Positions 27,060-35,717 of a stretch of 64,000 bases of DNA are shown here, in pieces (the stretch's first letter is position 1; each line of letters starts with the position of its first letter). The stretch spans positions 62,001 to 126,000 of the forward strand of contig NZ_JAYGHM010000002.1 in assembly GCF_034931125.1 (NCBI RefSeq), written 5' to 3'. The stretch is from Rivularia sp034931125 (GTDB taxonomy: Bacteria; Cyanobacteriota; Cyanobacteriia; Cyanobacteriales; Nostocaceae). A program made the translations under genes and the position numbers. Under the pieces are notes generated by a model. That model was given only the letters and a program-made list of their open reading frames with translations, was not told the origin of the DNA and did no database searches.

Positions 27060-27800
27060 CTATACGTAGACTTTTGCAGAATCTTCTATTTCCTTATGTA
27101 CTTCTAACTCTGCATTTTGCTTTTGTGCATAAGCAAGCAGTTCGTGAGTCCATTCGGTAAAAATGCTAAACACTTTTTCAACTACTTCATAAGCCTGTTG
27201 ACGCTGCGAATCAGTCAGTTGGAGTGTTGCGAGTAAATCTTCTCCCCCTGGTGTACCCATAGCGTGTCCGCTTTCGAGATTGAAATGAAAATCGCCAAAA
27301 TAGATGTAATTTTGACCAGTGATTTCAGTTAGTTCGGAAGCAACTAGTGATGTTCTAGAAAATAAGACATTTCCTGTGGCTTCTATTGCTTCTATCGCTA
27401 CAATTTTGATAATAGGTTCTGCTTCCAAGAGATATGCAGACAATTGATAAGATAGCTGACGAGAAACTTTGCTCTGTTCGCTCCAAAGGTATCTTAATAC
27501 CTGAGTAAAGTTCATTTGTGGATTAAATCCGAGCTTTTCTAAGTCAGTTACAAACCAGGGCCAGTGATGGTCATCTTCATAAGTATGTTCGTTAATAATA
27601 TCTTGAATTTTACTATTCACTTGCTTCTCTCGAAACACATATTTATTCAAGTCACCAAAACTCATAATAAAATGTGCGATACAAGGTGCAAAACTCAATC
27701 TTTGTCTTGGATCAATTGTTTTATCTTCTAAAAACGAAAACAAAGGCAACTTAGCATACTCTTGATTCTTTTCTGCGATTAAAGACAATATTTCTTGCAT
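27060..27800 (-). CDS. heme-oxygenase-like diiron oxidase (HDO) family protein, copy 2
   Basis: A 246-residue paralogue of the downstream gene, in the same orientation with about 130 bases between them. Candidate ligands are His72, Glu75, His79, Glu137/Glu140, His172, Glu176 and His179 (in HTYEDDHHW, EAIE and FHFNLESGHA), all identical in number to copy 1. Conserved blocks outside the ligands include QRLSFAPC, AHFIMSF, DLNKYVF, LTDSQRQQA and FTEWT. It lies divergent from the O-methyltransferase gene across an 858-base intergenic region. Retention of all ligand candidates in both copies argues for two working enzymes or a heterodimer rather than decay. The alternative is a TenA/PqqC-like protein without oxidase activity. 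Confidence 0.72.
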   Translation of the reverse strand: MQEILSLIAEKNQEYAKLPLFSFLEDKTIDPRQRLSFAPCIAHFIMSFGDLNKYVFREKQVNSKIQDIINEHTYEDDHHWPWFVTDLEKLGFNPQMNFTQVLRYLWSEQSKVSRQLSYQLSAYLLEAEPIIKIVAIEAIEATGNVLFSRTSLVASELTEITGQNYIYFGDFHFNLESGHAMGTPGGEDLLATLQLTDSQRQQAYEVVEKVFSIFTEWTHELLAYAQKQNAELEVHKEIEDSAKVYV

Positions 27801-28658
27801 TGAAATTGATTCCTGTGCTAGCTGTTATCAAGTTATAAGTGCAGTGAGAGTTAAGTTTTCTAAGGCTTAACTTTCTCGAATTGAAACGGATAATGCAACT
27901 CTGATAACTCAGCATCAAAACTTTCGCTTTCAAATGCCTACTGCAATAATTTTCACCAAACAACTTTTAAATTAAAGATAGTAGCTGGTGAGAGGTTATT
28001 GTTTTTCGCTCTACAACTAATTTAAATCATTGCTTCTACTTTGCCAGTGGTAAAAACTCAGGAATTAGATTTATTTAGATAAATTAATTTGAAGTACGAA
28101 TAAATTGAATACTTTACGTAAAAGTATTTATATTTTCAAACAAATAAATGAAATAACAATAAAGATATTCAAATATTTGTAAACTTTACATAATGTTATA
28201 CACTAGATGAGACAGATAGAAGTACTTAATTATTTTTTATTTTTTATTTTCATTAATGCTTTAACTATTTATTAAATCTATAAACTTAAATTTACGTTAC
28301 TTTTACTGTTTCAACGTGTAATCGATAAAATATAAATCATTATATCTATAAACTTAACCAAAGTCATTGAATCAACTATGGGGCATTAAATTTTATGATT
28401 ATCGGCATTATCACTGGTTTTTATCAATAAAAATATTTAGATCCGAGTTTGTACTAATGTCATTAATATTTTGATGATTTAAGTTAAATCATTATCACAA
28501 GTGTATTGAATATTGGTTCTACATAGTTTTCCTTTTTAAACAGGAAGATAATGCATTTTTATGCTGCTGGGTTATCAGGTTGCACGATTAATTTAAGTAC
28601 AAAATATTTAATGTACCTATTTCTTGATAATCGTTAGCAATATAGGAAGACAAAATTT
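27801..28658. other. long AT-rich divergent intergenic region
   Basis: 858 bases between the divergent HDO and O-methyltransferase genes. It is very AT-rich with several T-runs and no convincing ORF. It probably holds promoters for both directions, but I cannot locate them confidently. Confidence 0.45.
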
Positions 28659-29747
28659 ATGACAGACTTGATGGCATTTGGACAACAGCAAGCAAACCAA
28701 GATGAAAAGAATATTTGGTTGTCAGCAGGGAAGCCACAATTCGCTGTACCGACGTGTGATGATGGATTGCTTTGGGAAACCTGGATGTCTATGCTTCACT
28801 TTCCGACATTAACAGTTGCAGATGAGTTAGGATTGTTTCCTTTAATCGCAGAAGCACCCAAGACAGCATTCCAGGTACGCGAAAGTCTTTATTTAAGCGA
28901 ACGTGCTACTGAAGCTCTTTTAGGAGTAATGACCTCATTAGGCTATTTAGTTCAGCAAAATGGTAAATTCAATCTGACGCAAGTCTCTCGTAACTTTTTA
29001 CTTCCTCAAAGCCCTTGTTACTGGGGTGGAATGCTGAAACTAATGGCGAATAATCCCCTATCCCATTCTGTATTATTAGAAGCTTTGACAAATGATAGAT
29101 CGAGCGTTTACCAGGAACAAGATGTTTGGGAAGCTCACGAAGTAGAAGTTGAGAAAGCCAAGCTATTTACTGGTGCTATGCAAAGTATGACAATGCCTGG
29201 TGCTTTAGGTCTTGCAAATCACGGTAACTTCACAGGAATAAAACGTCTGCTTGATGTTGGAGGCGGTTCTGCTGCTGTTTCCGTTGCTTTAGCTCAACGC
29301 TATCCTCAAATGCAATGTACGATTCTGGATTTACCAGTGGTATGTGAAATTGCGTCCAGTTATATTTCTAAGGCCGGATTATCAAATCGAATAGATACAT
29401 ACTCTGCTAACTTCTTTACCGATGCTTTTCCCACTAATTACGATGCTATTTTATTTAGTAATATTTTTCATGATTGGGGGTATGAAAAATGCCAGCATTT
29501 AGCAAAGAGTAGTTTTGAAGCATTACCCAAAGGTGGTCGCATTTATCTACATGAAATGCTTTTGAACGATACAAAAGATGCACCAATAGCAGCAACCTCA
29601 TACTCAATGTGTATGATTTGGTGGACTCAAGGTAAGCAATATACAGCTAGTGAAGTCAATCAGCTTTTACAAGAAGTAGGATTTGTAGATATTTCGATAA
29701 CTTCAACTCACTCTTATTTTTCATTAGTCTGCGCGACCAAACCATAA
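28659..29747 (+). CDS. SAM-dependent O-methyltransferase (acetylserotonin/hydroxyindole type)
   Basis: A 362-residue class I methyltransferase of the O-methyltransferase family 2 type. The N-terminal helical dimerisation region includes LHFPTLTVADELGLFPLIAE, an inactivation-resistant winged-helix-like part. The SAM motif LLDVGGGSAAVSVALAQRYP lies at about residues 193-212, an acidic motif ILDLP follows, and the general-base His is in FHDWGYEKC. Such enzymes methylate hydroxyl groups of small aromatic or polyketide-type metabolites. The substrate is unknown. It is divergent from the HDO pair and may belong to the same small pathway, which is an inference from position only. Confidence 0.87.
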   Translation: MTDLMAFGQQQANQDEKNIWLSAGKPQFAVPTCDDGLLWETWMSMLHFPTLTVADELGLFPLIAEAPKTAFQVRESLYLSERATEALLGVMTSLGYLVQQNGKFNLTQVSRNFLLPQSPCYWGGMLKLMANNPLSHSVLLEALTNDRSSVYQEQDVWEAHEVEVEKAKLFTGAMQSMTMPGALGLANHGNFTGIKRLLDVGGGSAAVSVALAQRYPQMQCTILDLPVVCEIASSYISKAGLSNRIDTYSANFFTDAFPTNYDAILFSNIFHDWGYEKCQHLAKSSFEALPKGGRIYLHEMLLNDTKDAPIAATSYSMCMIWWTQGKQYTASEVNQLLQEVGFVDISITSTHSYFSLVCATKP

Positions 29748-29928
29748 ATTCTTCGCAAACTTATTACAAGAGAAACTACTCTATCTGCCTATAGGATGGG
29801 GTAGTTCATTTATTTGTAAGTAATTTCGCATAAATAAACCGGCATTATGTAACAAAATGTAAATTAGATTCAAAGCTTTACCCCTACTGCCTATTCCCTA
29901 TTCCCTTGTCAACCTACTTATCCTACTT

Positions 29929-32900
29929 TTAACTATTTTCTGGCTGAGTAATCGGAATTTCGATGATAAATTCACTACCTTGTCCCGGTTCGCTAAAGCA
30001 GTGTAGCTGACCACGGTGTCTATCAACAATAATTTGATAACTGATTGATAACCCCAAACCAGTTCCCACACCAACAGGTTTAGTAGTAAAAAATGGATCG
30101 AACAAACGTCGCTGCACTTCTGGAGTAATTCCCGTACCATTATCTGCAATGTGTATAACAAGGCGATCGCTCTCGATCATTTCTGTGGTAATTGTAATTC
30201 TAGGAGCAGAGACTTGACCTTTGCGTATTCCTTCTTCGATCGCATCAATAGCATTAGCAATCAAATTCATAAATACTTGATTAAGCTGTCCGGCAAAGCA
30301 AACAACTTTAGGTAAGTTAGCGTACTGCTTAATTAGCTCAATTCCATTGTGTTCCTGCTTGGGTTTAAAGCGATGTTGCAGAATCATCAAGGTACTTTCA
30401 ATGCCTTCATGAATATCTACCGTTTTCATCTCGGCTTCGTCAAGACGGGAAAAAGTCCTCAAAGATTGCACAATTGCTCGAATCCTTTCAGCCCCCACCA
30501 TCATCGACTTCATTAATTTAGGTAAATCCGAAACCAAGAAATCTATATCTACAGCTTCCATTTCTTTTTCTATTTCCGGAGTTGGTTGAGGATATTCTTG
30601 CTCGTACAGTTTAAGTAAACCCAATATGTCCTCAGCATAATTACCAGCATGGATTAAATTACCATAGATAAAATTAACAGGGTTGTTGATTTCGTGAGCG
30701 ACTCCAGCTACTAGCTGACCCAAACCAGACATTTTTTCACTTTGTACCAACTGAGATTGAGTTTTCTGGAGTTGTTGCAGCGTTTGTTCGATTTTTTGAG
30801 CTTGTTTTTGAGCATTTAGTGCAGTTTGCTGAGTTTCGGCATACAGATCGGCTTGGTTAATCGCGATCGCAAGTTGATCTACCACTGCTTGCAGTAATTC
30901 CACTTCACTATCAGTCCAAGGACGAGTTTCTGCCCAATGACCGCAAACAATTACGCCAATTTTACCGGAGCGGGTCTGAATTGGTAGCACAATTTCTGAT
31001 TTAATTCCTAAAGATTCTAAGAATTTCCGGTGTACTGGTTCTTCACATTTGCTTGCGTCGTCTATTTGTAATATTTCTTGTTTTAAAAATAGTTCTGTCA
31101 CCGAGCCGACTTTATCTATAGAATGACGACCGAGCAAACTAGGTAAACTGTTATTTTTTGATTCTTTAATCGTTTCCCAGATTGGAGGTTCGGCATTTGG
31201 TTCAAACCACGAGAAGCTACAGCGATCAATATTTAATAAATACTTAATCTCATTAATCGCCGTTTCCAACACTGTATCTATATCAAGAGTATTACGGATT
31301 TGACTAGCAAGACTATTAAGTAATTTTTCTCGACTAGCTAGCTTTCGATACCGTGCTTCTGACTGTTTTACTGCTTCTTCGGCTTGTTTACGGTCTGTAA
31401 TATCTCGCCAAACTGTGTAAAATACCTCTTCCCCATTTAAAGGAATAGCGGTTAATTGAACTTCAAGAGGCAGATCTCGACCATCTATACGACGAATCGT
31501 CCACTCAAAACGATGACCTCCGTTAGCAAAGGCAATTTCCGTCAACTGTCTTTGTTTATCAAAGGAAGATATTCCATCAGGTTGAAATTCTGGAGAAATC
31601 GCTGATGGTGCCATACGCATTAATTGCGCTCTGCTAGTACAGCCCATCATCTCTGCTGCTGCTTGATTGCAGTCAAAGAAAACCTGACCATTATACAACA
31701 GAATTCCATCTGCGGATTTTTCAAACAAAGAACGGAATTTTTCTTCGCTTTGTTTTAGCCCATCTTCTGCTTGCTTCAATTCCGTGATATCCATCATCAT
31801 CCCATCCCAAACAACATCGCCGTTAGCTTGCTTGGACGGTCGGGAGTGTCCTTGCAACCATTTCAGTCCTGATGAAGTGAGAATTCGCCACTCTTGCTTC
31901 CAAGGTTCTAAGGTTTGAGCAGAAACTGCTATTGTTTGTTTCAAAAGTTGCAGGTCATCGGGATGGGTTTTATCAAAACTGCTATTCACATCTTGCTGAA
32001 TTTGTTCCGGTTCTAATTCAAAAAGGTGATAACAACCAGGACTTACATAAGAGAAATCGCTGGTACCATCTGGACGCAGTACATATTGATAAATCATTCC
32101 TGGAATATTCGCCGCTAACTTTTCAAACCGTGCTTCTGCTTGTTGTCTTCCGGCAATTTGGGCTTGCAGTTGTTCGTTAGCTTTTTCTAGTTCTGCGGTG
32201 CGATACTGTACCTTGGTTTCTAAATCTTCCTGATGTTGACGTAACTGTTCTTCAACTTTAATTCTGTCGCTGATATCAATCATCAGTCCACCCCAGAGAA
32301 TATCACCATCTGGTAGTGTGGACGGTCGCAATATGCAGCGAACCCACTGACATTTACCGCTGAGTGTAATCATTCTCCCCTCCCACAGCCACGGCAACAA
32401 TGTATCCGCCGAAAGCTTCATTGAATCTAAGTAGGATTCCTTATCCTCCGGATGAATCAAATCTAAGAAAAAGTCGGAATTTTGTTTTACCTTTATAGGT
32501 TCTATTTCGAGAAACTTGCGACAACCAGAACTCATGTAAGGAAATGACATTTCGCCATTTGTACCCAGTTGAAACTGGTAAATTACTCCCGGTAGATTCG
32601 CAGCTAGGTTACGGAAACGTTTTTCGTTGGCTGTTAATGCTTCCTCGCAAAGCATTTGTTCGGTAACTTTCTGTGAGGAAAAGATAATTCCACCAATTTC
32701 ACCATTGCTTTCGTTCCAGGGACGACATTCCCATTCGATCCACTCCAACTCACCATCAACACGCACAATTTTGTCAGCTTCACAACTTGCGATCGCCCCT
32801 GCTAAACAACGTTGATGAATTATCTGCCATTTCTGTGAAGTTTGGGGAAATATTTCGTAATAACAGCGACCGATTGAAGATTCACTATCCAAGCCATAAT

Positions 32901-33072
32901 CTGTCAACCACTTATGACTTGCCGCTATTAAGCACATTTGAGTGTCAAACATCGCCACAGCTATAGGTGTATGCTCCAGAAACACTTGAAATAAGTGGGA
33001 ACTATTTTCTGAGTTTACGTGCAGATGCATATTAGTGACTGGTAGATACGTTGATAAACGCACTTGATACAA
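29929..33072 (-). CDS. multi-PAS/GAF sensor histidine kinase
   Basis: A 1047-residue soluble sensor kinase. Domains in order: PAS (about 25-140), PAS (about 150-275), coiled linker, PAS (about 315-430), PAS (about 435-560), GAF (about 585-740), a long coiled coil, HisKA with H-box VAHEINNPVNF, and HATPase (NAIDAIE, DNGTGITP, GVGTGLGLS). The kinase core is very similar to that at 3414-6905, suggesting duplication. The GAF domain has no evident bilin-binding Cys in the usual place, so chromophore binding is not indicated. No cognate response regulator lies nearby. The first ATG is at the given start; another ATG 14 codons on (near HLHVNSEN) could also be used. Confidence 0.92.
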   Translation of the reverse strand: MYQVRLSTYLPVTNMHLHVNSENSSHLFQVFLEHTPIAVAMFDTQMCLIAASHKWLTDYGLDSESSIGRCYYEIFPQTSQKWQIIHQRCLAGAIASCEADKIVRVDGELEWIEWECRPWNESNGEIGGIIFSSQKVTEQMLCEEALTANEKRFRNLAANLPGVIYQFQLGTNGEMSFPYMSSGCRKFLEIEPIKVKQNSDFFLDLIHPEDKESYLDSMKLSADTLLPWLWEGRMITLSGKCQWVRCILRPSTLPDGDILWGGLMIDISDRIKVEEQLRQHQEDLETKVQYRTAELEKANEQLQAQIAGRQQAEARFEKLAANIPGMIYQYVLRPDGTSDFSYVSPGCYHLFELEPEQIQQDVNSSFDKTHPDDLQLLKQTIAVSAQTLEPWKQEWRILTSSGLKWLQGHSRPSKQANGDVVWDGMMMDITELKQAEDGLKQSEEKFRSLFEKSADGILLYNGQVFFDCNQAAAEMMGCTSRAQLMRMAPSAISPEFQPDGISSFDKQRQLTEIAFANGGHRFEWTIRRIDGRDLPLEVQLTAIPLNGEEVFYTVWRDITDRKQAEEAVKQSEARYRKLASREKLLNSLASQIRNTLDIDTVLETAINEIKYLLNIDRCSFSWFEPNAEPPIWETIKESKNNSLPSLLGRHSIDKVGSVTELFLKQEILQIDDASKCEEPVHRKFLESLGIKSEIVLPIQTRSGKIGVIVCGHWAETRPWTDSEVELLQAVVDQLAIAINQADLYAETQQTALNAQKQAQKIEQTLQQLQKTQSQLVQSEKMSGLGQLVAGVAHEINNPVNFIYGNLIHAGNYAEDILGLLKLYEQEYPQPTPEIEKEMEAVDIDFLVSDLPKLMKSMMVGAERIRAIVQSLRTFSRLDEAEMKTVDIHEGIESTLMILQHRFKPKQEHNGIELIKQYANLPKVVCFAGQLNQVFMNLIANAIDAIEEGIRKGQVSAPRITITTEMIESDRLVIHIADNGTGITPEVQRRLFDPFFTTKPVGVGTGLGLSISYQIIVDRHRGQLHCFSEPGQGSEFIIEIPITQPENS

Positions 33073-33718
33073 TTGAAAATGGAAGTTTAGGGAATGCCAC
33101 TCAATATAACCAGTCGCTAGATAGATCAGCTTCCGAATTTTCTCTTAATTTCTATTAAATAGCTTTTGTATTTAATAGAAATTACGCAGTCACAATCCAC
33201 GGCATTTATGTGACTCGAAGCCTGTTTACAATTAAAAGTTGTTTTTAATCAAAAGTAACCAAAATATTCAGAAATATTAACGCCAATATCACCTATAAAA
33301 ATAAGCAGGGAAATCAAACTTTAATTCTATAATAGCAAATCTAACTTTTTATACTTTACAAATAATGCATATAATAGCAAATTAGACTATAATATTTTAC
33401 TAAAATTTATATATATATATTTTTTTATTGCTTATCTTTACAATATTTTACTTAGTTATAATTAACTTTATTAAACATAGATTACGACTAATAAATTTCA
33501 TAATTATTCGTTAAGTAAATAGTGCAGAATTGGAAGTAGGCTTAAATAATTAGGCTTAAATAATACGGAACCAAAGTTATAACTTCAAATAATCAGGTTC
33601 GGATATACACAACCGTCCTTTATCCTTGGTCATTTGTCTAATTCGGTTTGGAGCAAATAGCACAGGAAAATCGAGCGAGGCGGTGAAAACTCAAGCTAAG
33701 CAATAAAAAGATGTCCCT
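33073..33718. other. AT-rich divergent intergenic region
   Basis: About 650 bases between the divergent kinase and universal-stress genes. Strongly AT-rich, including an alternating TA run near 33410. No ORF or clear inverted repeat. Confidence 0.45.
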
Positions 33719-34573
33719 ATGATGCAAAACATTTTGCTAGCTGTCTCAGGATTGGGACACGCGGAAGAAATGCTTAAACTGATGGGGGAAATACCATCAA
33801 TTCAACGAGCGAAAATTACCGTTTTGCACGTTGTTCCTCCACAAACCACCGCCGAAGCAATGACAGCGAAGTGGGAAGAAGGTGGCAGAATTTTAGTTAG
33901 CGCTATTCAAAAGTTGCAGCTAAATCCCAATCAAGTTAATTCCGTGCTGCGTCAAGGTGAACCTAAAGATGTCGTTTGTCAAGTAGCGAATGAAATCGAT
34001 GCTGACTTGATTATTATGGGTTCGAGAGGACTCCAGCGCTTGCAATCAATTTTGGCTAATTCAGTCAGTCAATATGTTTTTCAATTGTCTTCTCGTCCCA
34101 TGTTGCTGGTTAAAGATGACATTTATGTCAAAAGAATTAACCGAATTATGGTGGCGATCGACAAATCCGATGCGTCAAAATACTGTTTAGACTTGGCTTT
34201 GTTCCTGCTTCGGGATATTCCCGGTGGTGAGTTGATCTTAACTCACGTCATGACTGACTTAAAGAGTCCATCGGCGGAAACTGCTCAAGTTAACGCCGAA
34301 AAACATCCTATTTTAGCCGCAGCAGTCGCGGAAGCCCAAAAACAAGGTGTCAAGACTCGTAGTATACTCAGCATTGGCAAACCGGGCGAGAAAATTTGTA
34401 GCTTGGCTTCTGAGATGAACGTAGACTTATTATTACTCGGTTCTCCAGACCGTCGTCCAACAATAGCTAAGAATTTTGTAGATTTAGACAAACTTTTAGG
34501 TACTTCGCTATCTGATTATGTCAGAATTAATGCTACCTGTCCGGTTTTATTAGCGCGGACTGCCGCAGCTTAG
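33719..34573 (+). CDS. tandem universal stress protein
   Basis: A 284-residue protein of two Usp domains in tandem (about 1-135 and 140-282). Each has the typical beta-strand start (NILLAVSG and RIMVAIDKSD) and the nucleotide-binding G-x2-G-x9-G-S/T-type segment (MGSRGLQRL near the first domain's end; LLGSPDRRPT in the second). Usp proteins are cytoplasmic stress-response proteins that often bind ATP. The second domain's motif is less canonical, so it may not bind nucleotide. It is convergent with psbM across a shared terminator. Confidence 0.93.
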   Translation: MMQNILLAVSGLGHAEEMLKLMGEIPSIQRAKITVLHVVPPQTTAEAMTAKWEEGGRILVSAIQKLQLNPNQVNSVLRQGEPKDVVCQVANEIDADLIIMGSRGLQRLQSILANSVSQYVFQLSSRPMLLVKDDIYVKRINRIMVAIDKSDASKYCLDLALFLLRDIPGGELILTHVMTDLKSPSAETAQVNAEKHPILAAAVAEAQKQGVKTRSILSIGKPGEKICSLASEMNVDLLLLGSPDRRPTIAKNFVDLDKLLGTSLSDYVRINATCPVLLARTAAA

Positions 34574-34606
34574 ATTATTCACTATAGATTTCGCGGTTGA
34601 TAAATA

Positions 34607-34640
34607 AAACCCCTACACTTTCGGTGCCGGGGTTTTTTCT
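34607..34640. terminator. bidirectional intrinsic terminator between uspA-like gene and psbM
   Basis: The stem pairs CCCC (34610-34613) with GGGG (34629-34632), plus inner CAC/GTG. It is followed by a T-run on the plus strand and, read from the other strand, by a TTTTATTT run, so it can stop transcription from both convergent genes. Confidence 0.85.
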
Positions 34641-34669
34641 TGCAAAAAATTCAGTAATTAAATGAATAT

Positions 34670-34789
34670 CTAGGTATCTTTTCTTCCGCCTTCGCGGCTA
34701 ACGGTTAGGGTGTAAAGTCCGATTAAAAAAACTGTGGGAACTAGTACGAACAAAATGCTCGCAATGAATCCCAAATCATTAGTTTGCAT
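34670..34789 (-). CDS. psbM: photosystem II protein PsbM
   Basis: A 39-residue single-span thylakoid protein, starting MQTNDLGFIASILFVLVP. This matches the strongly conserved PsbM N-terminus (MQxNxLGFxASILFVLVP), with a hydrophobic helix (about residues 8-30) and a basic polar tail ending GRKDT. PsbM sits at the monomer-monomer interface of photosystem II and helps stabilise the dimer. The gene is preceded by GGGGAA-type sequence and ends at the shared terminator. It lies 76 bases downstream of the ferredoxin gene. Confidence 0.93.
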   Translation of the reverse strand: MQTNDLGFIASILFVLVPTVFLIGLYTLTVSREGGRKDT

Positions 34790-34865
34790 AGTTATATTTC
34801 CCCTCGGATTGATTTGCAGCCAATACTTTTAGGATAACATTACTGATGCCGGTGGCTAACTAATA

Positions 34866-35162
34866 TCAAGGCTTGGTCACTACACTTACGGAACCGTTCA
34901 CTAGGGTTTGACAAGCAAGACGGTAATTATCCGGCTTTTTTTTCAACATTTTGCTTTCTGCATCCGTCCGAGGTGAGAGATTTTCTATTCCTTCAGTTAT
35001 CTCTACAATACAGGTTCCACACTGACCTGCACCTCCACAATTCACCATTTTTCCCCATGCTTTATAGATATCAATGCCGTTTTGCATGGCTTTCAATCGC
35101 AAATTCGCACCATCAGCCGCAATTACTTCTTTATTTTCTTTAACAAAATTAATGTTACCCAT
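34866..35162 (-). CDS. 2Fe-2S ferredoxin-like protein
   Basis: A 98-residue protein with a ferredoxin fold. Four cysteines fit a [2Fe-2S] cluster: Cys42, Cys48, Cys51 (C-x5-C-x2-C in NCGGAGQCGTC) and Cys84 (LACQTL). The spacing (C-x5-C-x2-C) differs from that of the plant-type PetF at 45439 (C-x4-C-x2-C), so it belongs to a different ferredoxin group, probably with another redox partner. Its position between psbM and psbK suggests a photosynthesis-related role, but this is only circumstantial. Confidence 0.87.
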   Translation of the reverse strand: MGNINFVKENKEVIAADGANLRLKAMQNGIDIYKAWGKMVNCGGAGQCGTCIVEITEGIENLSPRTDAESKMLKKKPDNYRLACQTLVNGSVSVVTKP

Positions 35163-35275
35163 AGCTAATACCTGATTAATTATTACCCTAACAACGAAGA
35201 CTGGATCTATTTCTTAATTTATTACAAAAAGTTAAGAAATATCAAATTTAGCAAAGAAACTATTGTAAAAAAAAT

Positions 35276-35300
35276 AAGACAGACTTTATCAGCCTGTCTT
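35276..35300 (-). terminator. intrinsic terminator of psbK
   Basis: AAGACAG (35276-35282) and CTGTCTT (35294-35300) form a perfect 7-base stem with an 11-base loop, flanked by A- and T-runs on both sides, 24 bases past the psbK stop. Confidence 0.83.
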
Positions 35301-35323
35301 CAAAAAAATATTTATAGGTCAAC

Positions 35324-35461
35324 TTATTTGAAACCTACAGCAGCTTGCCAAACAAAAGCTAACAACAAGAAGAAAACAGGAATAATTGGCAGAACATCTA
35401 CCAAAGGGTCAAAAATTTGATAAGCTTCCGGCAATTTCGCTAATAATAGTGCTACTTCCAT
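35324..35461 (-). CDS. psbK: photosystem II protein PsbK
   Basis: A 45-residue protein, MEVALLLAKLPEAYQIFDP onward, with the conserved cleavable leader before the KLPEAYxIFDPLVDVLP segment and one hydrophobic span (about residues 24-40) ending WQAAVGFK. PsbK is a low-molecular-weight subunit of photosystem II near CP43. It was found by reading the sequence since it is too short for the usual ORF thresholds. The upstream neighbour is tgt, an order I recall in other cyanobacteria; a kinase fragment intervenes. Confidence 0.94.
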   Translation of the reverse strand: MEVALLLAKLPEAYQIFDPLVDVLPIIPVFFLLLAFVWQAAVGFK

Positions 35462-35599
35462 TTTTGTTTAAATCCAAGTATCCAACACAGTTTTCATAAT
35501 TGAGAAATATCTTAACACGATTGCGTAATAGGGAGTAGGGTTGGGATAACTAAGAAATATTTAGTTATTGAGTTGAATCTAATTTATCTAATTATGTTT

Positions 35600-35715
35600 T
35601 TAAGCTTTGAAGGGAATTTCAATTATAAATTCGGTTCCCTTACCTAATTGCGATAATACGCTTAATTTTCCGTCAGGAGTTTCTTCGATTAAAGTTTGTG
35701 TGAATTATTTGTCGC
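35600..35715 (-). pseudogene. C-terminal remnant of a histidine kinase
   Basis: Between tgt and psbK, the minus strand reads QTLIEETPDGKLSVLSQL, then GKGTEFIIEIPFKA and a stop. This is the C-terminal tail of a HATPase domain, almost identical to the ends of the two full-length kinases here (GEGTEFIIEIP and GQGSEFIIEIP). No upstream kinase sequence or start is present, since the tgt stop lies at its edge. It is a decayed fragment, probably left by recombination or deletion. Confidence 0.72.
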
Positions 35716-35717
35716 TG

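Noticed and set aside
29929..33072. Phytochrome-like bilin binding by the GAF domain of the second kinase
   Set aside because: No Cys with the usual surrounding residues was found in the GAF domain.
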